Shown in pieces: positions 9,655-19,332 of a stretch of DNA of 64,000 nucleotides. The notes under the pieces are model-generated. The model searched no databases and had not been told where the DNA came from. It saw only the letters and a list, made by a program, of their open reading frames with translations. Source of the stretch: Leptolyngbyaceae cyanobacterium (lineage in GTDB: Bacteria > Cyanobacteriota > Cyanobacteriia > Cyanobacteriales > Aerosakkonemataceae); the NCBI GenBank assembly GCA_036703985.1, contig DATNQN010000151.1:1-64000 (forward strand). Direction: 5' to 3'. The position numbers and the translations under genes were made by a program. Position 1 is the first letter of the stretch. Each line of letters starts with the position of its first letter.

Positions 9655-9954
9655 ATGAATGCTGCTTGGGCTAGGTTTTTGAAGTCAGCCTACCGCAGGG
9701 AACCGATAACTAGCTTTGTGGTTACTGTTGGGGCGGTCGATGCTGCAATTGGTGGTTTAGGCGAACGGTGGTCGTTGTTTACGATCGGATTAGGAACGGT
9801 AGGATTAGCGATCGTGCTACGTTGGTTAATGATGCAACAGCGCAGTACTGCCGAAGTTACTTCAAAAATCCCCGATTTGTATTTACCTCCCTCTTCTTCT
9901 CGACCTCAATTACCTAATTTGAACGCTTCTAGTAAGAGACATCCACCCCGTTAG
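9655..9954 (+). CDS. small predicted membrane protein, 99 residues
   Basis: I do not recognise the family. Two hydrophobic segments are visible, SFVVTVGAVDAAIGGLG near residues 20-37 and SLFTIGLGTVGLAIVLRWLM near 41-61, followed by a hydrophilic Ser/Pro-rich tail, so it is probably a two-helix membrane protein with a cytoplasmic tail. The ATG at 9655 is preceded immediately by an in-frame GTG; an AGGA site lies about 15 nt upstream. It sits alone between the HLIP and the MerR gene. Confidence 0.65.
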   Translation: MNAAWARFLKSAYRREPITSFVVTVGAVDAAIGGLGERWSLFTIGLGTVGLAIVLRWLMMQQRSTAEVTSKIPDLYLPPSSSRPQLPNLNASSKRHPPR

Positions 9955-10080
9955 TGCGAAATTTAATTTAATCTGGATAAGTAAAAAGTCAAAGGTGGAA
10001 GAGTGGGAGAGCGGGAGAACGGCACGAATTGCGATCGCCCGTCATCCATTTCTCATCACCGCTAGTTTCTCAATTGAAAT

Positions 10081-10524
10081 ATGAATACTGCTTTAGCAAG
10101 CAAACTGCTGAAAATTGGGGAAGTAGCAGCCTCTAGCGGTTTGCCAGTAAAAACTATTCGGTATTATGAAGATTTAGGATTATTGTCTCCTGTGGCTCTT
10201 CGTGCCGAATCAGGTTATCGTTTGTTCAATCCTCAAGTATTGAAACGGCTTGATTTTATCAAACGCGCTCAATCGCTGGGGATGAGTTTGAAAGAAATTC
10301 AAGCATTCCTAGAAATTCACGATCGCGGAAAGCTACCTTGTCAAGAAGTCAAGGAACATTTAGAGGGAAAGATCGAAGCGATCGCCAAACAAATCGAAGC
10401 TCTAGAAACCTTAAAATTTGAATTACAAGAACTACTATCGGATTGGCAAGAACAACCGGAAAACAATTGTTCAGACGAAATCATCTGTCCTAATATTCAA
10501 TCGGAATTAGATGAAAAAATTTAA
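10081..10524 (+). CDS. MerR-family heavy-metal-responsive regulator
   Basis: A 147-residue DNA-binding regulator. Residues 10-50 form the winged-helix MerR domain (KIGEVAASSGLPVKTIRYYEDLGLLSP, written here with its RYYE signature). A long coiled coil spans about 85-120, where members dimerise. Cysteines at about 87, 130 and 136 (LPCQEV, NNC, ICPNIQ) sit where metal-binding residues lie in ZntR/CadR-like members, so a divalent metal or thiol-reactive ligand is likely. The stop overlaps the start of the next gene by 14 nt, which implies translational coupling to a secreted WD40 protein, an unusual partner for this family. The target operon is not obvious. Confidence 0.88.
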   Translation: MNTALASKLLKIGEVAASSGLPVKTIRYYEDLGLLSPVALRAESGYRLFNPQVLKRLDFIKRAQSLGMSLKEIQAFLEIHDRGKLPCQEVKEHLEGKIEAIAKQIEALETLKFELQELLSDWQEQPENNCSDEIICPNIQSELDEKI

Positions 10525-11623
10525 GTTAAGCAATCATCAACTCAGCCTAATTTGTGCGTTTTTAGCCACAGTTGGATTAACTATTAGTACTACAACCCTA
10601 GCCCAAAGAAAGCCTTTACCAGCGCCACCTTTACCCGTACCAGTTCCACCACCGCAACTCAATTCTCCCGTTCCATCTTTTCCGAATGTTCCTAATTTTC
10701 CCAATCAAAATGGTGGATGGCAAAGAGTTAAATTATTGCACCTGCTCAAAGCCCATTGGGGGCCAATATACGCTCTTACCTTTAGCCCGGATGGTAAAAT
10801 TCTGGCTAGCGGGGGAACGGATATCGATACGAAGATTAGATTATGGAACCCCCTGAAAGGGAAAAGAATTCGCACTATAAAAGCTCATAGTAATCGGGTA
10901 CTCAGTCTGGCAATTACTCCTGATAATCTAACTATGGCTAGTGGAAGCGAAGACGCTACCGTTAATATTTGGAGCTTGAAGAATGGAGAATTAAGCCGCC
11001 GTTTAACTCATGATTTTAGTAATATCTTATCCCTGGCAATTACACCAGATGGTCAAACTTTAGTAAGCGGCGGTTTAGATGGAATTAGATTAATAGATTT
11101 GCGAACGGAAAGGCTTCTTTATACGCGAGTTCCTTTATCTCAACCGATTACTTACGCATTAGCAATTAGTCCGGACGGACAAACTTTGGCAACCGGAGGA
11201 AGAGATAAAAGCATTCAATTATGGAACTTAACTACTAGCCAGTTTCTCGGTGCTATTCCAGGACATGAAGGGGCAATTTCTTCTTTGGCTTTTACTCCCG
11301 ATGGCAGCAAATTAATCAGTAGCAGTTACGACCATACAATTAAAGTATGGGATTTGGTAAGAAGACGGTCTTATACGCTGTTCGGACATGACAATATAGT
11401 AAATGCGATCGCAGTTAACCCAGATGGGCAAACATTAGCTAGTGCTGGTAGAGATGGTTTAAAACTTTGGAACTTGGCAACCGGACAATTAATAGGTTCA
11501 ATTCCTTTAGATACAGACTGGGTACAAACAGTGGCTTTTAGTCCCGATGGAAAATTACTGGCAAGTGGTGCTTATGATGGAACGCTGAAAATTTGGGAAG
11601 TAGAAAACGATTTTAGATTTTAG
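10511..11623 (+). CDS. secreted WD40-repeat protein
   Basis: A 370-residue protein with a signal peptide (MKKFKLS then a hydrophobic core and a TTLAQ cleavage-like site near residue 32), a short Pro-rich linker, then about seven WD40 units forming one beta-propeller. The units carry the cyanobacterial signature FSPDGKxLASG and end in xLWN or xIWE. It is probably a periplasmic or membrane-anchored scaffold with no enzymatic role. The ATG overlaps the MerR gene by 14 nt, so both are expected on one transcript. The spacer after it carries the GGATGAAGGATAAA-type repeat. Confidence 0.88.
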   Translation: MKKFKLSNHQLSLICAFLATVGLTISTTTLAQRKPLPAPPLPVPVPPPQLNSPVPSFPNVPNFPNQNGGWQRVKLLHLLKAHWGPIYALTFSPDGKILASGGTDIDTKIRLWNPLKGKRIRTIKAHSNRVLSLAITPDNLTMASGSEDATVNIWSLKNGELSRRLTHDFSNILSLAITPDGQTLVSGGLDGIRLIDLRTERLLYTRVPLSQPITYALAISPDGQTLATGGRDKSIQLWNLTTSQFLGAIPGHEGAISSLAFTPDGSKLISSSYDHTIKVWDLVRRRSYTLFGHDNIVNAIAVNPDGQTLASAGRDGLKLWNLATGQLIGSIPLDTDWVQTVAFSPDGKLLASGAYDGTLKIWEVENDFRF

Positions 11624-11725
11624 ATTGGAAAAGGATGAAATATGAAGGATAAAGGATAAAAATTAAATAATTTACTCCTTTTCCCTTTCACCCTGCCCCT
11701 GCCAAAATAGAAAATGTGACAATGT

Positions 11726-12220
11726 ATGGTTCTTAATTGGTTCTGGGAAGTTGAACTCAATCGAACTGGGCCAGATTACTTATTTTTTGCTACCTTCAAG
11801 CCCGCTGAAGCACCACTGCTAGCTGAATTAGTCAGGAAACACCCTCTGCCTGGATTTAAACATTACACGGCTACTAATTCCCCCTGTTGGTTACACAACC
11901 ATAACGCAACTTACGATTTATATGTTGACGAATATCATTATGAGCAGATGGTTGCAAATATAGAGGGTAGAAACCCTGGAAATGTGTGGATTTATAACAT
12001 AATTACAGTCTGCGGCTCTGACTTAAAAATTGAGCGAGGTTATGGTGGGTCTGTGGGGGGAGAAGGTGAAACTGACCTCATCGTAAAGCTTTCGCAATCA
12101 CCAAATTTGATGATGGTTAAATGGGCAGTTGTGTATGGTGGTGATGGGTATAACTATACAAACATGGCTACTGGGACGAGTACAGCAGAGTTGTTAGATT
12201 ACTTGGTCGCTCAAGTTTAG
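11726..12220 (+). CDS. uncharacterised 164-residue protein
   Basis: I do not recognise this family. The protein is soluble and rich in aromatic residues, with no signal peptide. The sequence alternates short beta-type segments (GPDYLFFATF, NVWIYNIITVCG, LMMVKWAVVYGG), suggesting a small beta-rich fold. The ATG at 11726 overlaps another ATG in a different frame. It is followed by a strong palindrome at 12274-12310. Confidence 0.55.
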   Translation: MVLNWFWEVELNRTGPDYLFFATFKPAEAPLLAELVRKHPLPGFKHYTATNSPCWLHNHNATYDLYVDEYHYEQMVANIEGRNPGNVWIYNIITVCGSDLKIERGYGGSVGGEGETDLIVKLSQSPNLMMVKWAVVYGGDGYNYTNMATGTSTAELLDYLVAQV

Positions 12221-12273
12221 CTTCCGGTAGCTTGGCTTCGTTATGGTAGATACTGACGCCGATGAAGTACAAG

Positions 12274-12310
12274 ATAGAAACCCGGTTTCTTAAAGAAACC
12301 GGGTTTCTAT
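12274..12310. terminator. perfect 18-bp palindrome between convergent genes
   Basis: ATAGAAACCCGGTTTCTT and its exact complement AAGAAACCGGGTTTCTAT face each other around a single base. The AGAAACCCGGTTTCT core is a widespread cyanobacterial intergenic palindrome. Its place between two converging stops suits a bidirectional terminator, or a small non-autonomous element that came to serve as one. Confidence 0.65.
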
Positions 12311-12355
12311 GTACGACATTAACCTGGAAAGCGCTGTAAATTCTCTGTTTTCTCA

Positions 12356-12589
12356 TCACCGCGTCACCATCCCCCATCTCCCCATCAAAAAAACAGGGAG
12401 AGAACTTGCATTCCCTCCCGGTGAGTCTTTGTTATTTTGCTTGTCTGGAGATTGAGAGCGTTCTTGGAGTTTCTGGCGGAGCATTTTTTCTCGTTTTTTG
12501 AGTTGTCTAGCGCGAGCGGAACCGCCTCTGCCTTTATCGTTTCTGCCCTCTCGCCGGGGTGACTCCCAGCGCTTGAGTAGTCGAGCCAT
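12356..12589 (-). CDS. small basic protein, 77 residues
   Basis: A short, highly basic protein (MARLLKRWESPRREGRNDKG, then runs of K and R to residue 50), compatible with RNA, ribosome or DNA contact. AGGA lies about 6 nt before the ATG at 12589, which supports expression. The C-terminal third (after residue 50) is low in charge and may be extra. I have no family name for it, and the composition could also arise by chance in GC-rich antisense DNA. Confidence 0.45.
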   Translation of the reverse strand: MARLLKRWESPRREGRNDKGRGGSARARQLKKREKMLRQKLQERSQSPDKQNNKDSPGGNASSLPVFLMGRWGMVTR

Positions 12590-12933
12590 AGTTTTTTCCT
12601 GTTTGCGATCGTATTTTTTAGCTTCTTACCTTCATTGTAACAAAATTTAACAATGGTTGCTTTCTCAACTTTCCTAGAACTGAATCTAAGTAGGTTAACA
12701 CCAAGTAAACTCAGTAAATTGCCAGGGATGAAAATCCCTAGCAACCTAGAGCTATGAAGGAGCAAGATCTCATATCTATAAATTTATACGATTCGATCGG
12801 TTGATATTCCAGACGAGGTATGTACAGATTTGCATAAAAAATGAGAAATTTTTCAGTACAAACTGACTAACTTATTTCCAAAACGACTATCAACTAATAC
12901 AATTAGCTGGTATAGTGCAAAGAAAAAAGCGCT
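12590..12933. other. divergent gene-free stretch
   Basis: About 344 bp between a leftward small gene and the rightward pentapeptide gene, so it should hold both promoters. The only structure seen is a 6-bp hairpin with a GAAA tetraloop at 12724-12739 (AGGGAT/ATCCCT). No tRNA-like fold was seen. Confidence 0.5.
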
Positions 12934-13611
12934 ATGCTGGAGAATCTCAATCAACCTAGAAGGTACGATGTCGTTCTCGGTGGTAAAGCTCCACCTCCCT
13001 TAAGTGGCGCGGTTTTGGGAGGTTTAGCAGGAGTCAAGCACCGCTTAAAGAGTCACGTTGCACAGTATCGGTTAGCGGCGCTAACGGAAGCGCTCAATTA
13101 TAAAGATGCCGGCTTTGAGTTGGTAATTCAAGCATTAGATGATGAAGTAGAGCAGGTGCGGGATACAGCTTGCATATTGTTGCAGGGAAAATTGGCAAAG
13201 CTGACGCTACTAAAAACCGATGCTGCTACTTGGAATAAGTGGAGAGAACATTCTATCCGTCTAGAAGAGGGTGTGAATGTCAACTTGAGCGGGTTAAATT
13301 TAGGTGGTTTTAATTTGAGTGGTTTTAATCTGAGTAGCGTTAATTTGATTGGCGCAAATTTGTGCGGTGCTAAGTTGATGGGGGCGAATCTCTGGGGTGC
13401 TAACTTGAGCGAGGTTAACTTGAAAGAGGCAGATCTCAGTGAGGCTAATTTAACAGCAGCGTTGCTTTACAAAGCTAATTTGGCTGGTGCTAATTTGACT
13501 GACGCTAATTTGATGGGAGCTAATTTACAAAGAGCGAATCTGAACGGCAGTAATGTTGAGGGAGCAACTTTTCAAAGAGCAATTATGCCTGATGGAATAA
13601 TTCATGATTGA
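12934..13611 (+). CDS. HEAT-like N-domain plus pentapeptide-repeat protein
   Basis: A 225-residue protein. Residues 1-75 form a domain typical of cyanobacteria (DVVLGGKAPPPLSGAVLGG then a HEAT-like pair with ALNYKDAGFELVIQALDDEVEQVRD). Residues 105-215 are about twenty pentapeptide repeats of the A(N/D)LxG type, which fold into a right-handed quadrilateral beta-helix. Function is not predictable from the fold; pentapeptide proteins act as scaffolds or DNA mimics in known cases. It is a paralogue of the gene at 19333-20127 on the other side of the giant kinase gene. Confidence 0.85.
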   Translation: MLENLNQPRRYDVVLGGKAPPPLSGAVLGGLAGVKHRLKSHVAQYRLAALTEALNYKDAGFELVIQALDDEVEQVRDTACILLQGKLAKLTLLKTDAATWNKWREHSIRLEEGVNVNLSGLNLGGFNLSGFNLSSVNLIGANLCGAKLMGANLWGANLSEVNLKEADLSEANLTAALLYKANLAGANLTDANLMGANLQRANLNGSNVEGATFQRAIMPDGIIHD

Positions 13612-13942
13612 TAGGGAGATGGGGAGACGCAAAGACACTCTTGACGTGGTGATGATATAATTGAAAGTTTGACAAAAAAAATATGATTTAATTGCGAAAT
13701 ATTTCTCTCTTTTGCCCAAAGTATAATAAAAGACTAGAGAGTCTCACTGCTACTATTGCTGCTTTAAAAATCAAAATTCAACAGATTTTTGATGAGGGTG
13801 AAGTGGCTCCTTTCGTGTTGCTATGTAGCCGTTATCAAGTACCTGGAAATTTGACATTTGCATCTACTTTTCAGACGGGTAAATAATCGAAAGCTACCAT
13901 TTAATCTTTTCGATCGATAAATTTCTGACCAAAAACTTAAAT
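13612..13942. other. gene-free stretch before the giant kinase gene
   Basis: About 331 bp. It is AT-rich and should include the kinase-gene promoter. A 64-codon plus-strand reading frame at 13692-13886 (starting MRNISLFCPKYNK) has no recognisable features and no ribosome binding site I can support, so it is not called. Confidence 0.5.
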
Positions 13943-16900
13943 ATGCTTAATATTCCCGACGTTTCCGTACAAACCAAAATCTATGAAAGTGCCAACTCCC
14001 TAGTTTATCGAGCTATCCGGGAGTCAGACAACCAACCCATCATCCTGAAACTCCTCAAAGAAAATTATCCCACTCCCCAAGAACTCGCTCGCTACCGCAC
14101 CGAATATGAAATTACTAAGTCCCTTAATCTGACGGGTGTTGTTAAAGTTTATGACTTGCAGAAATATCAAAATACCCTCGTCATGTTTTTGGAAGACTTT
14201 GGCGGGGAGTCATTGAGAGTTTGGATGCAGCAGCGTTCCTTTACTTTAGAGGAATTTCTGAAAATTGCCATAGCTACAACTGATACATTAGGTCAAATTC
14301 ATGCCGCCAACATCATCCACAAAGACATTAACCCCTCGAATATCGTTTACCATCCAGCTACCGGACAGCTAAAAATCATCGATTTCGGCATTTCCACTAA
14401 GTTGACAAGAGAAAACCCAACTATCAAAAATCCCAACGTTTTAGAAGGAACTCTCGCCTATATGTCGCCCGAACAAACGGGACGAATGAACCGCAGTTTG
14501 GATTACCGCACTGACTTTTATTCTCTCGGCGTCACCTTTTACGAATTGCTGACAGGAAAACTGCCTTTCGAGACAACCGACGCGCTGGAATTGGTACACT
14601 GTCATATTGCTAAACAGCCATTATCGCCATCAGAGTTAAACTCAGAAATTCCGCAACTCATTGCAGATATTGTAATGAAACTTATGGCAAAAACTGCTGA
14701 AGATCGATATCAAAGTGCTTTGGGAATCAAAGCAGATTTAGAAGAATGCCTTTATCAACTAAATCAGAATGGAAATATATCACATTTTAGGATAGCTCAA
14801 CAAGATATTTCCGATAAATTTCAACTACCGCAGAAACTTTACGGCAGAGAGCAAGAGATTGAAACTTTACTAACTGCGTTCGCTCGCGTTACATTCCAAA
14901 GTGAAATGATCCTGATTGCTGGATATTCCGGCATTGGTAAGACAGCTTTAGTGCAGGAAATCTACAAACCAATTACCGAGAAGCGGGGGTATTTCATTTC
15001 AGGTAAATTTGACCAGTATCAGCGCAACATTCCCTATAGTGCGATCGCCGCCGCCTTGCGAGAATTAATCAAACAACTATTAAGTGAACCTGAAACAAAA
15101 CTCAACGAGTGGCGATCACAACTGCAAGCTGCTTTGGGTAACAACGGACAAGTAATTGTAGAAGCGATCCCAGAAGTAGAATTAATAATTGGCAAACAGC
15201 CTGCCGTGCCAGAAGTTGGCCTAAACGAGTCTCAGAATCGCTTTAATTTAGTCTTTCAAAATTTTATCAAGGTCTTCACCAAAACCGAACATCCATTAGC
15301 AATATTTATCGACGATTTGCAGTGGGCAGATGGGGCATCTTTAAAACTAATACAACTGCTGATGAGCGGCGCGTCAACGGGATTATTTTTAATAGGCGCG
15401 TATCGAGATAACGAAGTTTCATCAGCACATCCATTCATACTAACCGTTGAGGAACTTGCTAAAACTGGAGCAAAAATAGAACGAGTTTTTCTGTCACCTT
15501 TGCCACTAACAACTGTTACTCAAATCATTTCAGATATTTTCAAGTATTCTAAGGAAAGAGCTAAACCGCTTGCCGAGTTAGTGGTTTTGAAAACCGGGGG
15601 TAATCCCTTCTTTCTCAATGAATTTCTCAAATCGCTTTATACAGAAGGGCTGTTAGTGTTTGATTTGGATAATCGCTGCTGGCAGTGGAATTTGGAGGAA
15701 ATTCAAAGGCGAGGATTTACTGATAACGTCGTCGAATTGATGACAGGTAAAATTCAAAAATTGCCAGAAACAGCACAAGAAATGTTAAAATTAGCGGCTT
15801 GTATTGGCAATCAGTTTGACTTAGAAACGTTAGGTTTGATAGCGGAAAAGTCTCTGAAAGAAACAGCTAATGGCTTATATGCAGCATTAGTCGAAAGTTT
15901 AGTAGTTCCTCTTGGCAATATGGGAAATGTAGAATTAGCTATTGCTGCCGCAGAGTTTCCCTCTCGCCAATCGCCAACGGCCTTATCTCAATCGGTAGAA
16001 TATAAATTCGTTCACGACCGCATTCAACAAGCTGCCTATTCTCTAATTCCCGATCATACTAAGAAAATATTTCACCAACAAATCGGACAAGTTTTGCTGA
16101 AGAATACTTCTCCAGAAGACCGGGAAGAAAAAATCTTTGATATTGTCAATCAACTGAATTTTAGTCTGTCGTTAATTACCGAGCAGTCAGAGAGAGATGA
16201 ACTGGCGCAATTAAATCTCATAGCAGGCAAGAAAGCCAAATTATCCGCCGCGTATCAACCGGCATTAAATTATTTACAAGTGGGAATAGAACTGTTAGAT
16301 ACCGATAGTTGGCAACAGCAGTATTCTCTCACCCTTTCACTCTACGAAGAAGCGGCGGAAGTTGCCTATCTCAATGCCAATTTTGAATTGATGGAGAGAT
16401 TGGTTGAAGCGGTGCTGTCCGATGCCAAAACAGTGCTAGATAAAGTGAAAGTGTCTGAAGTGAAAATTCTGGCATACATGGCTCAGGCTAATTTCCTTTC
16501 TGCGATTGATGTCGCATTAAAAGTGTTGAAAATGTTGGGAGTAAGATTGCCAAGGAACCCCAGTCAGATCGATATTTTGTGGGGATTACTTGAGATAAAA
16601 GCCAGGGTAGGATTTCGACCGATTGCCAGCTTAGTTAACCTGCCCGTGATGTCCAATCCTTACCCTAAAGCAGCGATGCGTATCCTCAGTGCAATTGGTA
16701 CTTCTAGCTTTCAGGCTGTGCCTATGCTGTACTTGTTGATGGTGTTTAAAATGGTTAGCTTATCCATCAAATGGGGTAATGCCGCTGAATCTGCTGTTGG
16801 TTATAATGCCTATGGACCGATTCTCTGTAACATTCTGAACGATATTGAGACGGGCTGTCAATTTGGTCAACTCGCTCTTAATTTGCAAGTCGTTTTTAAT

Positions 16901-19258
16901 CCAACAGAAGTTAAAACTAAGGTGGCGGTATATTTCTTTAGCAAACACTGGATAGAGCCACTCAAAGAAATATTCAATCCCTTGCGAGAACTGTACGCGG
17001 CTGGACTGGAAACCGGAGAATTAGAATATGCTTGCTGGGCTGCTAATCAGTACTGCGTAGTTGCTTTTCTAAGCGGTTCCGAATTGAAGCAAATAGCCTC
17101 AGAAATGAGTACCTACAGTTCGTTTTTTAGGGAAAAAGGGCAAAAAACTATTAGTGAGTATCATAGTATATATCACCAGACAGTCCTAAATTTGCTAGGG
17201 GAGGCGAAAAATCCCTGTTATTTGATAGGCAATTTCTTTGACGAGCGGGCGATGATACCCCTACTTCAAAGCAGAAATGACTATTTTGCTCTATTATGTG
17301 TGTACTTAAAAAAATTAATGCTTTGCTTCCTCTTTGGTGAGATAACCTTGGCGGTGAACACTGCTAAAGTCGCCAAGCCTTACGTAGATAGTCTCAGAGT
17401 CAGTCCCTTAATCTTTCACTTTTATTTTTATGAATCCCTAGCGTATCTGGCAGCGGTCAATGCCAAGGACTCCGTGAGTGAAGTTACTACGGAGTTTCCC
17501 CGACAACAACTGCTCCAAAAAGTGCAGCAAAATCAGAACCAATTGCGGAAATGCGCCCATTACGCTCCTATGAACTATTTGCAGAAATATCTGCTAGTGG
17601 AAGCTGAACGTTATCGGGTACTGGGGAAAGACAATTTGGCAATGGAGATGTACGACAAAGCTATCACCAAAGCCAAAGAAAACGACTACATCCACGAAGT
17701 TGCTATAGCTTACGAACTCGCCGCCAAATTTTATCTATCCAAAGGGAAAGAACTGATAGCAAAAGCTTATATGCAAGAAGCTCGCTATCACTATCAACTC
17801 TGGGGTGCAGCTGCTAAAGTCAAACATTTAGACCAACAATACTCGCAATTATTAAGTACAACTCAAACAAAAATCAAAGACGCTAAAACTTCCGCCGGAG
17901 TAACGACTACTGGTTCTGGTAGCAACCTCGATCTTGCCTCAGTAATGAAAGCATCCCAAGCAATTTCTGGCGAAATCGTGCTGGATAAATTACTTTCTAG
18001 CTTGATGAAGATTCTCATCGAGAATGCCGGAGCGCAAACGGGCTACCTGATTTTGTCAGAGCGGGGAAAACTACTAATTGAAGCATCAGGAACAATAGAC
18101 GAAGAACAGGTGACAGTGTTGCGATCGCTTCCCGTTTCCAAATGTCAAACACTTTCTGAAACGATTGTCAATTATGTGGCACGAACTCAAGAAACTGTAG
18201 TGCTAAATGATGCTACCCGTGAAGGCAAATTTACCAACGATTCTTATATCAAGGAGCATCAGCCTAAGTCAATTTTATGCTTACCTCTGATTAATCAAGG
18301 CAGACTAATCAGTATAGTTTATTTGGAAAATAACCGCTCGATCGGGGCTTTTGCACCTGAAAGACAGGAAATTTTAAATCTGCTTTCATCTCAAGCAGCA
18401 ATTTCTATAGAAAACGCTCAACTCTACAATAATATGGCGAAACTGAACCGAGCTTACGAGCGTTTTGTCCCCAGTCAATTTCTCCAATTTTTAGATAAAT
18501 CAAGCATTGTTGACGTGGAATTAGGCGATCAAGTGCAGTTAGAAATGTCGGTGCTGTTTTCCGACATTCGCGATTTCACTACTTTGTCAGAAAAAATGAC
18601 GCCAGAAGAGAATTTCAAGTTTATCAATTCCTATCTTTCACGCATGGAACCTGTCATTACTGAAAATCACGGTTTTATTGATAAATATATTGGCGATGCA
18701 ATTATGGCTTTATTTAGTGGCGAAGCTGATAATGCAGTGAAAGCTGGCATTGCCATGCTAAACCAACTGCCACAATACAATCAACATCGCGCTAATTGTG
18801 GCTACGTGCCAATTCAAATTGGGATTGGCATTAATACAGGTTTGTTGATGTTGGGAACCGTTGGCGGACAAAATCGCATGGATGGTACGGTGATTAGCGA
18901 TGCGGTGAATTTAGCTTCTCGCGTGGAAGGGTTAACTAAAAATTATGGCGTGTCGCTGTTAATCACCGAACAAACTTATTCGCGTTTGACAAATCCGGCT
19001 AACTATGCGATTCGCACGATCGACACGGTGAAAGTCAAGGGGAAATCTCAAGGGGTGACGGTTTATGAGGTTTTCGATGCCGATTTACCGGAAATTAAAG
19101 AGGGGAAATTAACTACTCTGCCATTGTTTGCAGAAGCTTTGTCATTGTACGCTGAAGGGAAGTTCGCTGAAGCAGGACGGCTGTTTGCAGATTGTTGGCA
19201 AAAAAATCCTGGCGATCGCGTTGCTAAAATCTATTTGGAACGTTGCCAAAATAACTAG
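13943..19258 (+). CDS. giant Ser/Thr kinase-AAA ATPase-GAF-adenylate cyclase
   Basis: A 1771-residue signalling protein. Residues 5-270 are a Hanks-type kinase with VLK-type lysine at 36, HKDINPSN with catalytic Asp at 128, DFG Asp at 147 and an MSPEQTGR activation segment. Residues 300-620 are an AAA/STAND ATPase (GYSGIGKT near 326, LAIFIDDLQWAD near 455). Residues 650-1300 are a TPR-like helical region. A GAF domain spans about 1335-1495. A class III cyclase spans about 1530-1710: FSDIRDF and YIGDAIMALF hold the two metal-binding Asp, and DAVNLASRVE supplies the transition-state Asn and Arg. Fusions of kinase, ATPase and GAF are common in filamentous cyanobacteria, usually ending in a histidine kinase; here the output is a cyclase, so phosphorylation and cAMP may be joined in one chain. 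Confidence 0.93.
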   Translation: MLNIPDVSVQTKIYESANSLVYRAIRESDNQPIILKLLKENYPTPQELARYRTEYEITKSLNLTGVVKVYDLQKYQNTLVMFLEDFGGESLRVWMQQRSFTLEEFLKIAIATTDTLGQIHAANIIHKDINPSNIVYHPATGQLKIIDFGISTKLTRENPTIKNPNVLEGTLAYMSPEQTGRMNRSLDYRTDFYSLGVTFYELLTGKLPFETTDALELVHCHIAKQPLSPSELNSEIPQLIADIVMKLMAKTAEDRYQSALGIKADLEECLYQLNQNGNISHFRIAQQDISDKFQLPQKLYGREQEIETLLTAFARVTFQSEMILIAGYSGIGKTALVQEIYKPITEKRGYFISGKFDQYQRNIPYSAIAAALRELIKQLLSEPETKLNEWRSQLQAALGNNGQVIVEAIPEVELIIGKQPAVPEVGLNESQNRFNLVFQNFIKVFTKTEHPLAIFIDDLQWADGASLKLIQLLMSGASTGLFLIGAYRDNEVSSAHPFILTVEELAKTGAKIERVFLSPLPLTTVTQIISDIFKYSKERAKPLAELVVLKTGGNPFFLNEFLKSLYTEGLLVFDLDNRCWQWNLEEIQRRGFTDNVVELMTGKIQKLPETAQEMLKLAACIGNQFDLETLGLIAEKSLKETANGLYAALVESLVVPLGNMGNVELAIAAAEFPSRQSPTALSQSVEYKFVHDRIQQAAYSLIPDHTKKIFHQQIGQVLLKNTSPEDREEKIFDIVNQLNFSLSLITEQSERDELAQLNLIAGKKAKLSAAYQPALNYLQVGIELLDTDSWQQQYSLTLSLYEEAAEVAYLNANFELMERLVEAVLSDAKTVLDKVKVSEVKILAYMAQANFLSAIDVALKVLKMLGVRLPRNPSQIDILWGLLEIKARVGFRPIASLVNLPVMSNPYPKAAMRILSAIGTSSFQAVPMLYLLMVFKMVSLSIKWGNAAESAVGYNAYGPILCNILNDIETGCQFGQLALNLQVVFNPTEVKTKVAVYFFSKHWIEPLKEIFNPLRELYAAGLETGELEYACWAANQYCVVAFLSGSELKQIASEMSTYSSFFREKGQKTISEYHSIYHQTVLNLLGEAKNPCYLIGNFFDERAMIPLLQSRNDYFALLCVYLKKLMLCFLFGEITLAVNTAKVAKPYVDSLRVSPLIFHFYFYESLAYLAAVNAKDSVSEVTTEFPRQQLLQKVQQNQNQLRKCAHYAPMNYLQKYLLVEAERYRVLGKDNLAMEMYDKAITKAKENDYIHEVAIAYELAAKFYLSKGKELIAKAYMQEARYHYQLWGAAAKVKHLDQQYSQLLSTTQTKIKDAKTSAGVTTTGSGSNLDLASVMKASQAISGEIVLDKLLSSLMKILIENAGAQTGYLILSERGKLLIEASGTIDEEQVTVLRSLPVSKCQTLSETIVNYVARTQETVVLNDATREGKFTNDSYIKEHQPKSILCLPLINQGRLISIVYLENNRSIGAFAPERQEILNLLSSQAAISIENAQLYNNMAKLNRAYERFVPSQFLQFLDKSSIVDVELGDQVQLEMSVLFSDIRDFTTLSEKMTPEENFKFINSYLSRMEPVITENHGFIDKYIGDAIMALFSGEADNAVKAGIAMLNQLPQYNQHRANCGYVPIQIGIGINTGLLMLGTVGGQNRMDGTVISDAVNLASRVEGLTKNYGVSLLITEQTYSRLTNPANYAIRTIDTVKVKGKSQGVTVYEVFDADLPEIKEGKLTTLPLFAEALSLYAEGKFAEAGRLFADCWQKNPGDRVAKIYLERCQNN

Positions 19259-19332
19259 CAACTGTCACGTATCACGGTAAATAGGTTCTTACGCAGATTC
19301 TAGAACTGGGATAGTGCATAATCAAAAGTATT

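Noticed and set aside
11726-12220. Toxin or immunity protein assignment for the 164-residue gene
   Set aside because: Aromatic-rich and beta-rich composition alone is not evidence, and there is no neighbouring partner gene.
13692-13886. A 64-codon frame before the giant kinase gene
   Set aside because: There is no clear ribosome binding site and no recognisable motif. It may be the decayed end of something, but the sequence does not support a call.
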